64,000 bases of DNA from Pseudomonas sp. RIT-PI-r (GTDB taxonomy: Bacteria; Pseudomonadota; Gammaproteobacteria; Pseudomonadales; Pseudomonadaceae), in the NCBI RefSeq assembly GCF_001297015.1, contig NZ_LIGE01000022.1, positions 1 to 64,000 on the forward strand. The letters are read 5' to 3'. Numbering within the stretch: position 1 is the stretch's first letter; each line of letters begins with the position of its first letter. Positions 1 to 9,197 of the stretch are shown here, one piece after another. The notes beneath the pieces were generated by a model. That model was not told where the DNA came from and did not search any database. It saw nothing but the letters and a program-made list of their open reading frames with translations. A program made the position numbers and the translations under genes.

Positions 1-406
1 GTTGCGGTTTGGCTGGCGGCGTGGGGTTGGCCTGCGTGTTGGGTTGTGGCGTGGGCGGGCTGGCGTCTGACGCCGGGGGCGCCGGTGGGGGGGGGGGGGG
101 GGGGGGGGGCGGCGGTGGTGGCGGTGCCGGGGTGGGCGGGGCCGGTGGCGTCGGGCTGGTCAGCTCGACGGTCATTTCCGGAATCTGCGGCGGTGTCGGC
201 AATGGCTCGGTCTGCGATTGCTGAAGAAACCACCAGGCACCACCATGTATCAGCGCCGACACAGCGACCAACAAGACCATTTGCTGTTTGTTCAAACCAC
301 CGGGTTGCGAGGTATTGGCCTTAAAGGCCGGCCTGTCCGAGGGCGACGGGATCGGTGCTTCCCGCAACGGCCCCGGCAGGGTTCTGTGCTTTACCGCATC
401 GTTCAT
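1..406 (-). CDS. tonB: TonB energy transducer, N-terminal part (runs off the left edge)
   Basis: Reading leftwards from ATG 406-404, about 135 codons stay open to the edge. A soluble Lys/Pro/Ser-rich N-terminus (about 40 residues) is followed by one hydrophobic segment (about residues 41-62, ending HGGAWWFL) and then a long proline-rich region that includes a run of 14 prolines (residues 95-108). This is the layout of TonB, which is anchored in the inner membrane and passes proton-motive force to TonB-dependent outer-membrane receptors. The conserved C-terminal domain is outside the window, so another Pro-rich single-span protein cannot be excluded. The frame is uninterrupted on both sides of the 23-base G run. 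No partner exbB/exbD gene is visible. I saw no convincing Fur box upstream. Confidence 0.75.
   Translation of the reverse strand, partial: MNDAVKHRTLPGPLREAPIPSPSDRPAFKANTSQPGGLNKQQMVLLVAVSALIHGGAWWFLQQSQTEPLPTPPQIPEMTVELTSPTPPAPPTPAPPPPPPPPPPPPPPAPPASDASPPTPQPNTQANPTPPAKPQ
87..109. repeat. 23-base poly-G homopolymer inside tonB
   Basis: Twenty-three consecutive G on the + strand, read as proline codons on the coding strand. A tract this long is prone to slippage during replication, PCR and sequencing. In the length given, the downstream frame stays open. Confidence 0.95.
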
Positions 407-1598
407 TAAAGCTCCCTCGGGTTGATGAAGGGCAATAAGGTGCCGTCCGAACATGTGCGCCATGTTCGAGTGGGTGATTACAACTTTCTTATGGGTGTGC
501 AGAAGCCGATAGTTGATCTATCCGTTTAACAAGGCTTGTGCAAACTTACTGGCTTAGCGCTATCGACTTCGTGTGTTCATTACCCATTCCCTGGTGTTGT
601 TCTTATGTAGGAGCTGCCGAAGGCTGCGATCTTTAGATTCTGCCTTTAAAGATCAAGATAAAAAGATCGTCCGATCGCGGCCCGAGCCTTCGGCAGCTCC
701 TGCAATTGATTACTCGAATTCTGTTTTGCAACGGCTGTGCCAGATATTGCCGAAATGTAGAACGCTTATTTCATCAGTGTTACCCATGTCGCATTTATAT
801 AAGTTTTGCCAGTGCCGTGGTTTTTCTCTGGCACACGGATTCCCGTTACTCCGGTTAACGGAGCTTTTTCAGAGGCGAGTCAGGCTGTACGCGGTATCCG
901 GCTGATTGGCGGGATAGAGCGGCTGCGTGGCTTGCGGCCTGGGCACTTGCTGGTGCGCGGCGGACCGATTTGGTGCGGGCCAATGTTTTAGCGGGTCACG
1001 GGGGAAGTTCCTTGTTCTTGTTTAAATGGAATCAATGTCTGCAATGCTTGATAGTTGAAGTCGCTGGAGCGGTTTTGGTGCATTTGCAAAGTCATTGGAA
1101 GTTATTGTTCGACAATCCTCTTTTCGCTCGTTTAATACAGAGGCTGCGCAATAATCTTTCGAGTCATATTTAAAAAATAAATAGCACGCTGCCGTCGGCG
1201 AATACGTCATCGCCGAATACAGTGCTCGGTGGCTGCGTCAGGTAATAAAGTAAGTGCGTTGGCCGCCGGGACTGTTCAGGTGAACTCGGCGTTGTGCACG
1301 AAGAAGCAAAGAGAGGGGCGTACGGCAAAGCGTTTGAAGATTCACGCGGTGAACTCCTTGTTGCCAGCTCGGATACGCGAACTTTTGGTTCGGTATCGCA
1401 CCTTACAAGAACGCGGATAGCGTTCGATGATTGCTCTTGGTGCGGGATGGGCACCATCAGCGCTGTTTTGCGAGGTTTGAATTCGCAAGTCGCGATTGCA
1501 TGGGAAAAACGTGCCAAAACCGATACACACGCAGATTTTTTCTACATCCTGCCTGCGGCCATCTACCCTTGGCAGAGGCTTATTTCGGGGGATCGGCT
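407..1598. other. Gene-free stretch between tonB and the GST gene
   Basis: About 1.2 kb in which I find no convincing gene on either strand. The open frames present are short, lack ribosome binding sites and have neither Pseudomonas-like codon bias nor recognisable protein sequence. It holds one REP-type inverted repeat (606-704) and AT-richer patches near 1000-1200. It must carry the promoter of tonB (left end) and of the GST gene (right end), but no clear -35/-10 pair stands out. It could be a decayed gene region or hold an unrecognised small RNA. Confidence 0.5.
606..704. repeat. REP-type inverted repeat, family A
   Basis: The arm TGTAGGAGCTGCCGAAGGCT and its inverted copy (ending CGGCAGCTCCTGCA) enclose about 50 bases. 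The same core recurs at 6709, 7991, 9044, 12719 and 53767. Confidence 0.85.
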
Positions 1599-2222
1599 AT
1601 GTACCAGCTCTACGGGCACAGAAATTCGGGCGCAGCCGCGATTGAAGCGGCGCTGGAATTGTGCCAGATCGCCTACCGCTTCATTGATATCGAAGCCAGC
1701 GCCGAGGCCGCCGAAGCGTTGGCCAAACTCAATCCGCTGAAACAGATACCGACGTTGCAACTGCCCGACGGCAGTGCGTTGACCGAGAGCGCGGCGATTC
1801 TGATTCACCTGGGCCTGACGTTTCCGCAGTCGGGGCTGTTACCGGTGGAGGCGGCTGATCGCGATCAGGCCATTCGCGGCATGGTCTATATCGTCAGCAA
1901 TTGCTATACGGCGGTCGGCGTCATCGATTATCCCGAGCGCTGGCTGCTGATGCCCGACGAAGCGTCGCGGCAGAACCTGATGGCTGGCGCCCGTGAGCGA
2001 TTGCACTGGAGTTGGGAGGTGTTCGCCGACCAGTTTTCCGCCGAGTTGTATCTGGATGATGAAACGCCGGGGGCACTGGATGTGCTGGCGGCAGTGGTGA
2101 CGCGCTGGGCGGGCAGCCGGGAGCATTTGCGCCAGAGCCGGCCGGGGTTTTATACGTGGTTGCAGCGCATTGACCGGCACCCGGTGCTGGCGCCGGTCTT
2201 TGCCCGGCATTGGCCTTCTTGA
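1599..2222 (+). CDS. Glutathione S-transferase family protein
   Basis: A 207-residue protein of normal GST length. The N-terminal thioredoxin-like domain (about residues 1-78) contains the pattern NPLKQIPTL with the cis-proline, followed by [11 protein letters not shown], the stretch that binds the gamma-glutamyl part of glutathione. The rest is the all-helical C-terminal domain. Cytosolic GSTs conjugate glutathione to electrophiles or act as reductases; the substrate cannot be told from sequence. I chose the ATG at 1599 because the protein begins MYQLYGH at the usual first strand of the fold; upstream codons in the same frame are not GST-like. A single gene, with its 3' end followed closely by an inverted repeat. 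Confidence 0.88.
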   Translation: MYQLYGHRNSGAAAIEAALELCQIAYRFIDIEASAEAAEALAKLNPLKQIPTLQLPDGSALTESAAILIHLGLTFPQSGLLPVEAADRDQAIRGMVYIVSNCYTAVGVIDYPERWLLMPDEASRQNLMAGARERLHWSWEVFADQFSAELYLDDETPGALDVLAAVVTRWAGSREHLRQSRPGFYTWLQRIDRHPVLAPVFARHWPS

Positions 2223-2233
2223 ACACACCGCAG

Positions 2234-2344
2234 ATGATCGTTCCCACGCTCCGCGTGGTAATGCAGCTCGGGACGCTCTGCGTCCCAACGCGTGACGCAG
2301 AGCGTCACAGGAGGCATTCCCACGCGGAGCGTGGGAACGATCAT
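2234..2344. repeat. Long inverted repeat, family D
   Basis: A 25-base arm at 2234-2258 (core GATCGTTCCCACGCTCCGCG) returns inverted at 2320-2344, with a second nested inverted repeat between (around CTCTGCGTCCC / GACGCAGAG). It can form a long cruciform between the convergent GST and CBS-protein genes, where it may also act as a terminator. The only member of this family in the window. Confidence 0.85.
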
Positions 2345-2356
2345 AGGGAGGGAGAT

Positions 2357-2797
2357 TTATTCCCCGCGAATGTACTGCTCCAGCTGTTTGATCAGCTCGG
2401 CCTGTTCGGCAATCGCTTCCTTGACCAGGTCACCAATCGACAGCAAACCGATCAACTTGCCGTTCTCCACCACCGGCAAGTGACGCAGGCGTTTGTCGGA
2501 CATGATGCCCAGGCAGGTGTCGACGGTTTGATGGGTGTCCACGGTGATCACGTTCGACACCATGATGTCGCGCACCGGGGTGCCGACCGATGAACGACCA
2601 TGCAGCACCAGTTTGCGCGCGTAATCGCGTTCGCTGATGATGCCGACCACTTGCTCGTCTTCGACCACCAGCAAGGCGCCGACGTTTTTCTCGGCCATCT
2701 TCATCAGCGCTTCGAGCACCATGTGATCAGGCTTGATCTGATGCACTTCCTGATTTTTCTGATCTTTGAGCTTGAGCAGTTGGGCGACGGTCTTCAT
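2357..2797 (-). CDS. Tandem CBS-domain protein
   Basis: A 146-residue soluble protein made almost entirely of two CBS motifs (about residues 18-70 and 78-135), with the typical strand pattern [19 protein letters not shown] and later [19 protein letters not shown]. Stand-alone CBS pairs bind adenosine nucleotides or NAD-type ligands and often regulate other proteins; no partner domain is present, so its target is unknown. The start ATG at 2797-2795 gives a full-length first motif. The gene faces the GST gene and is divergent from polB, about 195 bases away. Confidence 0.9.
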   Translation of the reverse strand: MKTVAQLLKLKDQKNQEVHQIKPDHMVLEALMKMAEKNVGALLVVEDEQVVGIISERDYARKLVLHGRSSVGTPVRDIMVSNVITVDTHQTVDTCLGIMSDKRLRHLPVVENGKLIGLLSIGDLVKEAIAEQAELIKQLEQYIRGE

Positions 2798-2992
2798 GGC
2801 GGTTACTCAGGTGTTGTCGTTGTTATCCAAGCATCGTAGACGCAAGCGCGCAGGGCAAGGTGGCAAAGCGGCAGATAACACGCAAAAAACGTCATTTGGC
2901 GGATTTTTCCACGACTGCCGACAATTTATCGCCAGGGTCATCCCACGCAATGCTGCGTAGAATGCCCCTCTGTTTCAAATTTCGAGGTTGCA

Positions 2993-5356
2993 GTGGTGGA
3001 TTTACCGCAGGGCTTCGTCCTGACCCGGCATTGGCGCGACACCGCCGCCGGCACCGAAGTCGAGTTCTGGCTGGCGACCGACGCCGGGCCACGCCGTGTG
3101 CGCTTGCCGCATCAACCGTCGGTGGCGTTTATCCCCGCCGAACAGCGTGCCACCGCCGAGCGCCTCCTGCACGACGAAAAGAACGTCGAACTGCGCCCAT
3201 TGGCCCTGCAGGATTTCCAGCATCGCCCGGTGCTGGGTCTGTATTGCCAGCAACACGGCCAGTTGATGCGCCTGGAAACCGCGCTCAACCGCAACGGTAT
3301 CGACGTCTACGAGGCCGACGTGCGCCCGCCGGAACGCTATCTGATGGAGCGCTTCATCACCGCCCCGGTGTTTTTCAGCGGCACTGCCGATGCCGACGGC
3401 GTGGTGCTCAACGCTCACCTCAAACCGGCACCGAACTATCGACCGAAGCTGCGACTGGTCTCGCTGGACATCGAAACCACCGAAACCGGCGAGCTGTATT
3501 CGATTGCCCTGGAAGGTTGTGGCCAGCGTCAGGTGTACATGCTCGGTGCGCCGAACGGCGACGCCAGCCTCGTCGACTTCGACCTCGAATACTGCGACTC
3601 GCGTACCGTCATTCTGAAAAAACTCAACGACTGGTTCGCACAGCACGACCCCGACGCGATCATTGGCTGGAACGTCGTGCAGTTCGATTTGCGCATCCTT
3701 CATGAACACGCCCGGCGCCTCGGCGTACCGCTGAAAATCGGCCGTGGCGGCGAAGAGATGCAGTGGCGCGAGCACGGCAGCCGTAATCACTACTTCGCCT
3801 CGGCAGCGGGGCGGCTGATCATCGACGGCATCGAATCCCTGCGTTCGGCGACCTGGAGTTTCCCCTCGTTCAGTCTGGAAAACGTCGCGCAAACCCTGCT
3901 CGGCGAGGGCAAGTCCATCGACAATCCGTACCAGCGCATGGATGAAATCAACCGCATGTTCGCCGAGGACAAACCGGCGCTGGCCAAGTACAACCTCAAG
4001 GACTGCGAACTGGTCACGCGGATCTTCGCCAAGACCGAACTGCTGACGTTTTTGCTCGAACGCGCCAGCGTCACCGGATTGCCGGCGGACCGCAGCGGCG
4101 GCTCGGTGGCGGCATTCACCCACCTGTACATGCCGTTGATGCACCGGCAGGGCTTTGTTGCGCCGAACCTGGGCACCAATCCTCCGCAGGCCAGTCCCGG
4201 CGGGGTTGTCATGGACCCGCAACCGGGCCTCTACGAATCGGTGTTGGTGCTCGACTACAAAAGCCTGTATCCGTCGATCATCCGTACGTTTCTGATTGAC
4301 CCGGTCGGCCTGATCGAAGGCTTGCAACACCCGGACGACGCCGACTCGGTGCCGGGCTTCCGTGGCGCCAGGTTCTCGCGCACCCGCCATTGCCTGCCGT
4401 CGATTGTTTCGCGGGTCGCCGAGGGTCGCGAGACCGCCAAACGCGAGCTCAATGCGCCGCTGTCGCAAGCGCTGAAAATCATCATGAACGCCTTCTACGG
4501 CGTGCTCGGTTCCAGCGGTTGCCGCTTCTTCGATACGCGGCTGGCGTCATCGATCACCCTGCGCGGTCACGAGATCATGCTGCGCACGCGCCAGTTGATC
4601 GAGGAGCAGGGCCACGCGGTGATCTATGGCGACACCGATTCAACGTTTGTCTGGCTGCGTCGCCCGCACGGGCAGGAAGAGGCCGCGAGTATTGGCCATG
4701 CGCTGGTCAAGCACGTCAACGACTGGTGGCGTGAACATGTGCGTGATGAATTTGGGCTGGAAAGCGCCCTCGAACTGCAATTTGAAATTCACTACAAACG
4801 TTTCCTGATGCCGACCATTCGCGGCGCGGAAGAGGGCAGCAAAAAGCGCTACGCCGGCCTTGTCACCCGTGCCGATGGCAGCGATGAAATGGTCTACAAA
4901 GGCCTGGAAACCGTGCGCACCGATTGGTCGCTGCTGGCCCGGCAATTTCAGCAGGAGCTGTACGAACGGATCTTCCAGCGCAAGCCGTATCAGGAGTATG
5001 TGCGCGACTACGTACGCAAAACCCTCGCCGGTGAATTCGACGATCGACTGGTCTACCGCAAACGCCTGCGTCGTACCCTCGACGACTACGAACGCAACGT
5101 TCCGCCGCACGTACGCGCGGCGCGACTGGCCGATGATTACAACGCGCAACACGGGCGCCCACGGCAATATCAGAACGGCGGCTGGATCAGTTACGTCATT
5201 ACTTTGGCTGGCCCCGAGCCGCTGGAAGTGCGCCGTGCGGCCATCGATTATGACCACTACATCACCCGGCAACTGCAACCGGTGGCCGACGCGATTCTGC
5301 CGTTTGTCGACGACGATTTCTCAACCCTGATCGGTGGGCAACTGGGCCTGTTTTGA
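2993..5356 (+). CDS. polB: DNA polymerase II (family B)
   Basis: 787 residues, the same length class as E. coli Pol II (783). The 3'-5' exonuclease motifs are visible: [10 protein letters not shown] (Exo I), [10 protein letters not shown] (Exo II) and YNLKDCELV (Exo III). So are the polymerase motifs: [10 protein letters not shown] (motif A), [15 protein letters not shown] (motif B) and YGDTDS (motif C). The enzyme restarts stalled forks and performs translesion synthesis during the SOS response. The start is a GTG; two in-frame GTGs at 2993 and 2996 are equally possible. I found no clear LexA box in the 195-base upstream gap. Its last 36 bases overlap the convergent DUF1810 gene. Confidence 0.97.
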   Translation: MVDLPQGFVLTRHWRDTAAGTEVEFWLATDAGPRRVRLPHQPSVAFIPAEQRATAERLLHDEKNVELRPLALQDFQHRPVLGLYCQQHGQLMRLETALNRNGIDVYEADVRPPERYLMERFITAPVFFSGTADADGVVLNAHLKPAPNYRPKLRLVSLDIETTETGELYSIALEGCGQRQVYMLGAPNGDASLVDFDLEYCDSRTVILKKLNDWFAQHDPDAIIGWNVVQFDLRILHEHARRLGVPLKIGRGGEEMQWREHGSRNHYFASAAGRLIIDGIESLRSATWSFPSFSLENVAQTLLGEGKSIDNPYQRMDEINRMFAEDKPALAKYNLKDCELVTRIFAKTELLTFLLERASVTGLPADRSGGSVAAFTHLYMPLMHRQGFVAPNLGTNPPQASPGGVVMDPQPGLYESVLVLDYKSLYPSIIRTFLIDPVGLIEGLQHPDDADSVPGFRGARFSRTRHCLPSIVSRVAEGRETAKRELNAPLSQALKIIMNAFYGVLGSSGCRFFDTRLASSITLRGHEIMLRTRQLIEEQGHAVIYGDTDSTFVWLRRPHGQEEAASIGHALVKHVNDWWREHVRDEFGLESALELQFEIHYKRFLMPTIRGAEEGSKKRYAGLVTRADGSDEMVYKGLETVRTDWSLLARQFQQELYERIFQRKPYQEYVRDYVRKTLAGEFDDRLVYRKRLRRTLDDYERNVPPHVRAARLADDYNAQHGRPRQYQNGGWISYVITLAGPEPLEVRRAAIDYDHYITRQLQPVADAILPFVDDDFSTLIGGQLGLF

Positions 5357-5791
5357 GTCGAGCAACTGCAGCGTCCATTCATCGAGGATGCCGTGGAAGT
5401 AGCGCTCCAGTGCCTGATTGAACAGGCTGTCGTCAGCGGCAAACTCTGCGAACAGGGTCATCGAGGAATGGAATTTCAAGTCATCGGGATGGCCGAAAAT
5501 CTGCGCAATCGATCGCTGCTGCACGTTCAGCACCAGCTGCGTACAGATCCGCAGCCGCGCGCCGAGCAGTTCATGCTCCAGATAAGCCCGGGCTTCCTCG
5601 GCTGAACCGATGGCGAAGCGCCGGGACATTTCACTGCCGCCCAGACCGGCAAACTGCGGAAAGACAAACCACATCCAGTGGCTGCGTTTGCGGCCTTCGT
5701 CGAGTTCGCGTTGCACGCGCTCGAACACCGGATCCTGCGCCTGGATAAAGCGTTGCAGGTTGAACGGGTCATACTGATCAGTGCTTCTCAT
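5321..5791 (-). CDS. DUF1810 family protein
   Basis: A 156-residue protein starting [15 protein letters not shown] and containing [15 protein letters not shown] and the helix-rich pattern of DUF1810 (calpastatin-like family by name only). The molecular function of the family is not established. The start ATG is at 5791-5789; longer reading upstream would run into the aldo/keto reductase gene, whose stop lies 26 bases away, so the two probably form one transcript. The last 36 bases overlap the 3' end of polB on the other strand, giving interlocked convergent transcripts. Confidence 0.88.
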   Translation of the reverse strand: MRSTDQYDPFNLQRFIQAQDPVFERVQRELDEGRKRSHWMWFVFPQFAGLGGSEMSRRFAIGSAEEARAYLEHELLGARLRICTQLVLNVQQRSIAQIFGHPDDLKFHSSMTLFAEFAADDSLFNQALERYFHGILDEWTLQLLDSKQAQLPTDQG

Positions 5792-5817
5792 CGCCAAGCC
5801 CGCCAGTCGGCAGCGGC

Positions 5818-6639
5818 TCAGACCATGGCCAGCCGCTGCTTGCGTTGTGGCGCTTGGAATACGTGGTCCAGCGCCGCCAGATCCCCGGCCTCCAGTTGCA
5901 GCTGCGCCGCTTGTGCATTGAGTTGCACGTGCTCGGGTCGCACAGCCTTGGGAATCGCAATCACGCCATCCTGACGCAGAATCCACGCCAGCGAAACCTG
6001 TGCCGGGGTCACGCCGTGACGAGCGGCAATGTCTTTCAACACCGGCTCGGCGAGCATCGCACCGCCCTGACCGATCGGACAGTAGGCCATCAGCGGCATG
6101 TGCTGGTGCTGGGACCACGGCAACAGGTCGAATTCGATGCCGCGCTCTTCGAGGTTGTAGAGCACCTGATTGGTCGCGCAGGCCGAACTGGAGAGTTCTT
6201 CGAGATCGTCGACATCGAAGTTCGACACGCCCCAACGGCCGATCTTGCCGTCCTCGCGCAGGCGTTCGAAGGCCTCGACGGTTTCTTCCAGCGGATACTG
6301 ACCACGCCAGTGCAGCAGATAGAGATCGATGTAGTCGGTGTCGAGCCGGCGCAGGCTGCGCTCGCAGGCCTGCGGGATGCCTTTGCGGCTGGCGTTGTGC
6401 GGGTAGACCTTGCTGACCAGAAACACTTGATCGCGCAGGCCGGCGATGGCTTCGCCGACCACGCTTTCGGCGCCGCCCTCGGCGTACATTTCGGCGCTGT
6501 CGATCAGGGTCATGCCCAGCTCGATCCCGGTGCGCAGGGCTGCGACTTCACGCTTGTGCGCCGAGCGGTCTTCGCCCATGCGCCAGGTGCCTTGGCCAAT
6601 CACTGGCACCTGCACGCCGGCCAATTCAAGGGTACGCAT
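5818..6639 (-). CDS. Aldo/keto reductase family oxidoreductase
   Basis: 273 residues with the AKR TIM-barrel signatures: GTWRMGE near the N-terminus, the catalytic Asp-Tyr in TLIDSAEMYAEG, the catalytic Lys in LVSKVYP, the His in YLLHWRG, and the cofactor-binding stretch IGRWGVSNFD. These enzymes reduce aldehydes or ketones with NADPH in the cytoplasm; the natural substrate is not predictable. The size and the C-terminal IPKAVRPEHV match the single-domain YafB/DkgA-like group. It is the likely first gene of a two-gene unit with the DUF1810 gene. A REP-type repeat lies upstream, between it and galM. Confidence 0.92.
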   Translation of the reverse strand: MRTLELAGVQVPVIGQGTWRMGEDRSAHKREVAALRTGIELGMTLIDSAEMYAEGGAESVVGEAIAGLRDQVFLVSKVYPHNASRKGIPQACERSLRRLDTDYIDLYLLHWRGQYPLEETVEAFERLREDGKIGRWGVSNFDVDDLEELSSSACATNQVLYNLEERGIEFDLLPWSQHQHMPLMAYCPIGQGGAMLAEPVLKDIAARHGVTPAQVSLAWILRQDGVIAIPKAVRPEHVQLNAQAAQLQLEAGDLAALDHVFQAPQRKQRLAMV

Positions 6640-6708
6640 GCAAACCTCCCATCTGAAAGTGACGATACCTTTTAGTGGGCAGCAGGATAGCTCAGGGGTT
6701 CAAAAAGC

Positions 6709-6784
6709 AAAAAGATCGCAGCGTGCCGCAGCTCCTACAGGAAAACGCTCAACTGTAGGAGCTGCGGCACGCTGCGATCTTTTG
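6709..6784. repeat. REP-type inverted repeat, family A
   Basis: Two inverted copies of a 29-base unit (AAAGATCGCAGCGTGCCGCA and its complement) separated by about 12 bases, between two genes that run leftwards. Confidence 0.9.
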
Positions 6785-6794
6785 ATCTTCGTTT

Positions 6795-7943
6795 CTATTT
6801 CGCGCTGAACTTCAACACCACGCTGTGGCTGTAAGTCTGCCCCGGATCAAGCCGAGTGCTTGGGAAATTCGCTTGATTCGGCGAATCCGGATAGTGCTGG
6901 GTCTCCAGGGTGAACGCGCCCCAGTGCGGATACACCTTGCCACCCTTGCCCTTGACCGTGCCATCGAGGAAGTTGCTGGTGTAGAACTGCACGCCCGGTT
7001 CCGTGGTGAACAGCTGCAGAACGCGACCGGACTGCGGATCGCTGACTTCAGTGGCGACTTGTTTGATATCGCCCTTGGTGTCCAGCGCCCAGTTGAAATC
7101 GAAGCCGCCCTGTTTCGCTTCGGCGAATTTCAGTTGCGGGTGATCCGCCTTGATGTGCGTGCCAATCGCCGTTGGTTTGGTGAAATCCATCGGCGTGCCG
7201 GCCACGGGCGCCAGCTCACCGGTTGGAATCAGCTTGGCCGTCACCGGCGTGTAATGGCTGGCGTGCAGGGTCGCGACCTGTTTGAGAATGTCGCCATTGC
7301 CGGCGCCGGCGAGGTTGAAGTAGCTGTGGTTGGTCAGGTTGAGCACCGTTGGCTTGTCGGTGCTGGCCTTGTAGTCGATGCGCAGTTCGTTGTTGTCGGT
7401 GAGGCGATAAGTCACTTCAGTGGTGAGATTGCCGGGGAAGCCCATTTCGCCATCTGCCGACAGATAGGTCAGGGTCACGCCGACCGAATCCTTGTCCTTG
7501 GTTTCCTCGGCCTTCCAGACTTTCTTGTCAAAGCCCTGAGTGCCGCCGTGCAGTGCATTGGACTTGTCGTTCTGCGGCACTTGATAGCGCTTGCCGTCGA
7601 GTTCGAACGCGCCGTCGGCCAGGCGATTGCCGAAGCGGCCGATGGTTGCGCCAAAGTAGGCGGTGCCTTTCTGATAGCCCTGCACGTCGTCGAAACCGAG
7701 CACCACGTCGTCGAACTTGCCGTGCTTGTCGGCGACTTTCAGCGATTGCAGGGTTGCGCCGTAGGTGATGACGGTGGCTTGCATGCCGTGGCTGTTGCGC
7801 AGGATGTATTGCTCGACGGGCGTACCGTCATTGGTTTTGCCGAAAGCTTTGTGTTCAGCGGTCAGGCCCGCAGCCTGGGCAGAAAGGGTAGCGATCATCA
7901 GGGACAGTCCGAGGCCGGAGAGCAGGTGACGGGATTGAAGCAT
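6795..7943 (-). CDS. galM: Aldose 1-epimerase (galactose mutarotase), exported
   Basis: 382 residues. The first 25 form a Sec signal peptide (basic LQSRHLL, hydrophobic core, cleavage after SAQA), so the enzyme is probably periplasmic, unlike the cytosolic E. coli GalM. The galactose mutarotase fold follows, with the catalytic His region NLTNHSYFNLAG and the catalytic Glu in FTTEPGVQFYTSN, plus TIGRFGNRLADG near the N-terminus. It interconverts alpha and beta anomers of aldoses before uptake or oxidation. The start ATG at 7943 gives the complete signal peptide and has a purine-rich site (AAGGAAGG) just upstream. No sugar operon surrounds it. Confidence 0.93.
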   Translation of the reverse strand: MLQSRHLLSGLGLSLMIATLSAQAAGLTAEHKAFGKTNDGTPVEQYILRNSHGMQATVITYGATLQSLKVADKHGKFDDVVLGFDDVQGYQKGTAYFGATIGRFGNRLADGAFELDGKRYQVPQNDKSNALHGGTQGFDKKVWKAEETKDKDSVGVTLTYLSADGEMGFPGNLTTEVTYRLTDNNELRIDYKASTDKPTVLNLTNHSYFNLAGAGNGDILKQVATLHASHYTPVTAKLIPTGELAPVAGTPMDFTKPTAIGTHIKADHPQLKFAEAKQGGFDFNWALDTKGDIKQVATEVSDPQSGRVLQLFTTEPGVQFYTSNFLDGTVKGKGGKVYPHWGAFTLETQHYPDSPNQANFPSTRLDPGQTYSHSVVLKFSAK

Positions 7944-7990
7944 GGTAGACCTTCCTTCTTGTTGTTGTTTTCAAAATGGCGCCGATGCCA

Positions 7991-8075
7991 TGTAGGAGCT
8001 GCCGCAGGCTGCGATCCGTTGATCTTGCTTCTAAAACCCAACGTCAAAAGATCGCAGCCTTCGGCAGCTCCTACA
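7991..8075. repeat. REP-type inverted repeat, family A
   Basis: The arm TGTAGGAGCTGCCGCAGGCT and its inverted copy ending CTCCTACA at 8075 enclose about 28 bases. It lies in the promoter-side gap between divergent galM and the lipoprotein gene. The rest of the gap (8076-8287) is AT-rich and must hold promoters; none is clear enough to call. Confidence 0.88.
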
Positions 8076-8287
8076 GGATAACTAGTCATGCTATTTGTAT
8101 GTGCAGTGAAGATTTATAGTTGATTAATCGTTTATTTCAACAATAAAGACAGACTAATTGGTTGTGGCGAAGGTGCCGGAGGTCGGCTGGTCATGCGCAC
8201 CACTGCACTTTTTCGCAATCGGCGGCTCTATCCATGGCCAGGATGCGGTGACTCCCGCCGCACAGGAACGTGCCTGATCGAGAATTC

Positions 8288-9037
8288 ATGCCGAGCGCTT
8301 TTCATCTGATTGCCCCTTTTTTTCGTCGTCCGTGCGTACTGCTCGTCTGTTTGTCGTCGCTGCTGTTCAGTGGTTGCAGCCATCAGGACGGCAACGGCTT
8401 CTTCAACCAGATGCGTGACGGCAAGCCGCAGGAATTCTTGCAGACCAGCGTCGACCGCATGGCCACCCTGGCGATGCGCGACAACCTCAACAGTCTTTAC
8501 CGCTTGCAAGCCAAGCTGTACCTGCGCAACCCGGACGAGCTGCGCAAGTCAGGCTTTCTCAACATCCATGCGGCGGTGAAACAGGTGCGCCAGGCCATCG
8601 AACAGCAACAGCCGCTGCCGGTGCTGGGCGGTCGCAAGGATCTGGCGGCGCTCAGTTATGCGATGAGCCCGGAGTTTCTCGGTGACCGCGTCGGCGCCTT
8701 TATTTATGCGATCGGCAGCATGCTCGTCACCGCCCACGGCAATCGCACCGAGTTCTACATGACCGACGCGATTAACCCGACCTTCGTCCACAACGCCGCG
8801 CGCAATATCGAAAAAGCCACGTGGATTCTGTCGCAACGGCAGAACACCGCTGGCCAGCCACTGCTGTTTTCCAATGAGATCTCGGAGGAGGGCACCAACC
8901 TGAGCTTCGCCACCGAGTTCGGCAAGATCGTTGCGCGACTGGACTTGATCACGCAGATGCTCGATGAGCGTTATCGGCGGATCGGCCTTAACTATGCGCA
9001 GAGTCTGCTGTTCCTGAATTTCCTACCCGTCCAATAA
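8288..9037 (+). CDS. Hypothetical lipoprotein
   Basis: 249 residues. The N-terminus has arginines at 14-15, a hydrophobic run and the lipobox LFSG-Cys30, so it should be lipidated; there is no Asp after the Cys, which favours outer-membrane sorting. The remainder is soluble and mainly helical with repeated Gln/Arg/Leu patterns; I do not recognise a domain. The ATG at 8288 is preferred to an in-frame GTG at 8270 because it puts the lipobox at the usual distance. Monocistronic, flanked by REP repeats on both sides. Confidence 0.75.
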   Translation: MPSAFHLIAPFFRRPCVLLVCLSSLLFSGCSHQDGNGFFNQMRDGKPQEFLQTSVDRMATLAMRDNLNSLYRLQAKLYLRNPDELRKSGFLNIHAAVKQVRQAIEQQQPLPVLGGRKDLAALSYAMSPEFLGDRVGAFIYAIGSMLVTAHGNRTEFYMTDAINPTFVHNAARNIEKATWILSQRQNTAGQPLLFSNEISEEGTNLSFATEFGKIVARLDLITQMLDERYRRIGLNYAQSLLFLNFLPVQ

Positions 9038-9043
9038 AACCCC

Positions 9044-9125
9044 TGTAGGAGCTGCCGCAGGCTGCGATCTTTTGATCTTTTTTACGATCAACGTCAAAAG
9101 ATCGCAGCCTGCGGCAGCTCCTACA
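9044..9125. repeat. REP-type inverted repeat, family A
   Basis: A near-perfect pair of 30-base inverted arms (TGTAGGAGCTGCCGCAGGCT and complement) directly after the lipoprotein stop codon. Confidence 0.9.
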
Positions 9126-9197
9126 GGTTAGAGTTGCGGTCGATAAGTTTGTATACAAGTTTTAGTAAAACTAGATCCAAAAGGAGCTGCACCTGTC

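Noticed and set aside
573..1173. Several 60-110-codon frames in the gap after tonB
   Set aside because: They have no ribosome sites, carry atypical codon use, and one reads straight through the REP repeat.
1431..1598. N-terminal extension of the GST gene
   Set aside because: The in-frame sequence before 1599 is unlike any GST and precedes the conserved MYQLYGH start.
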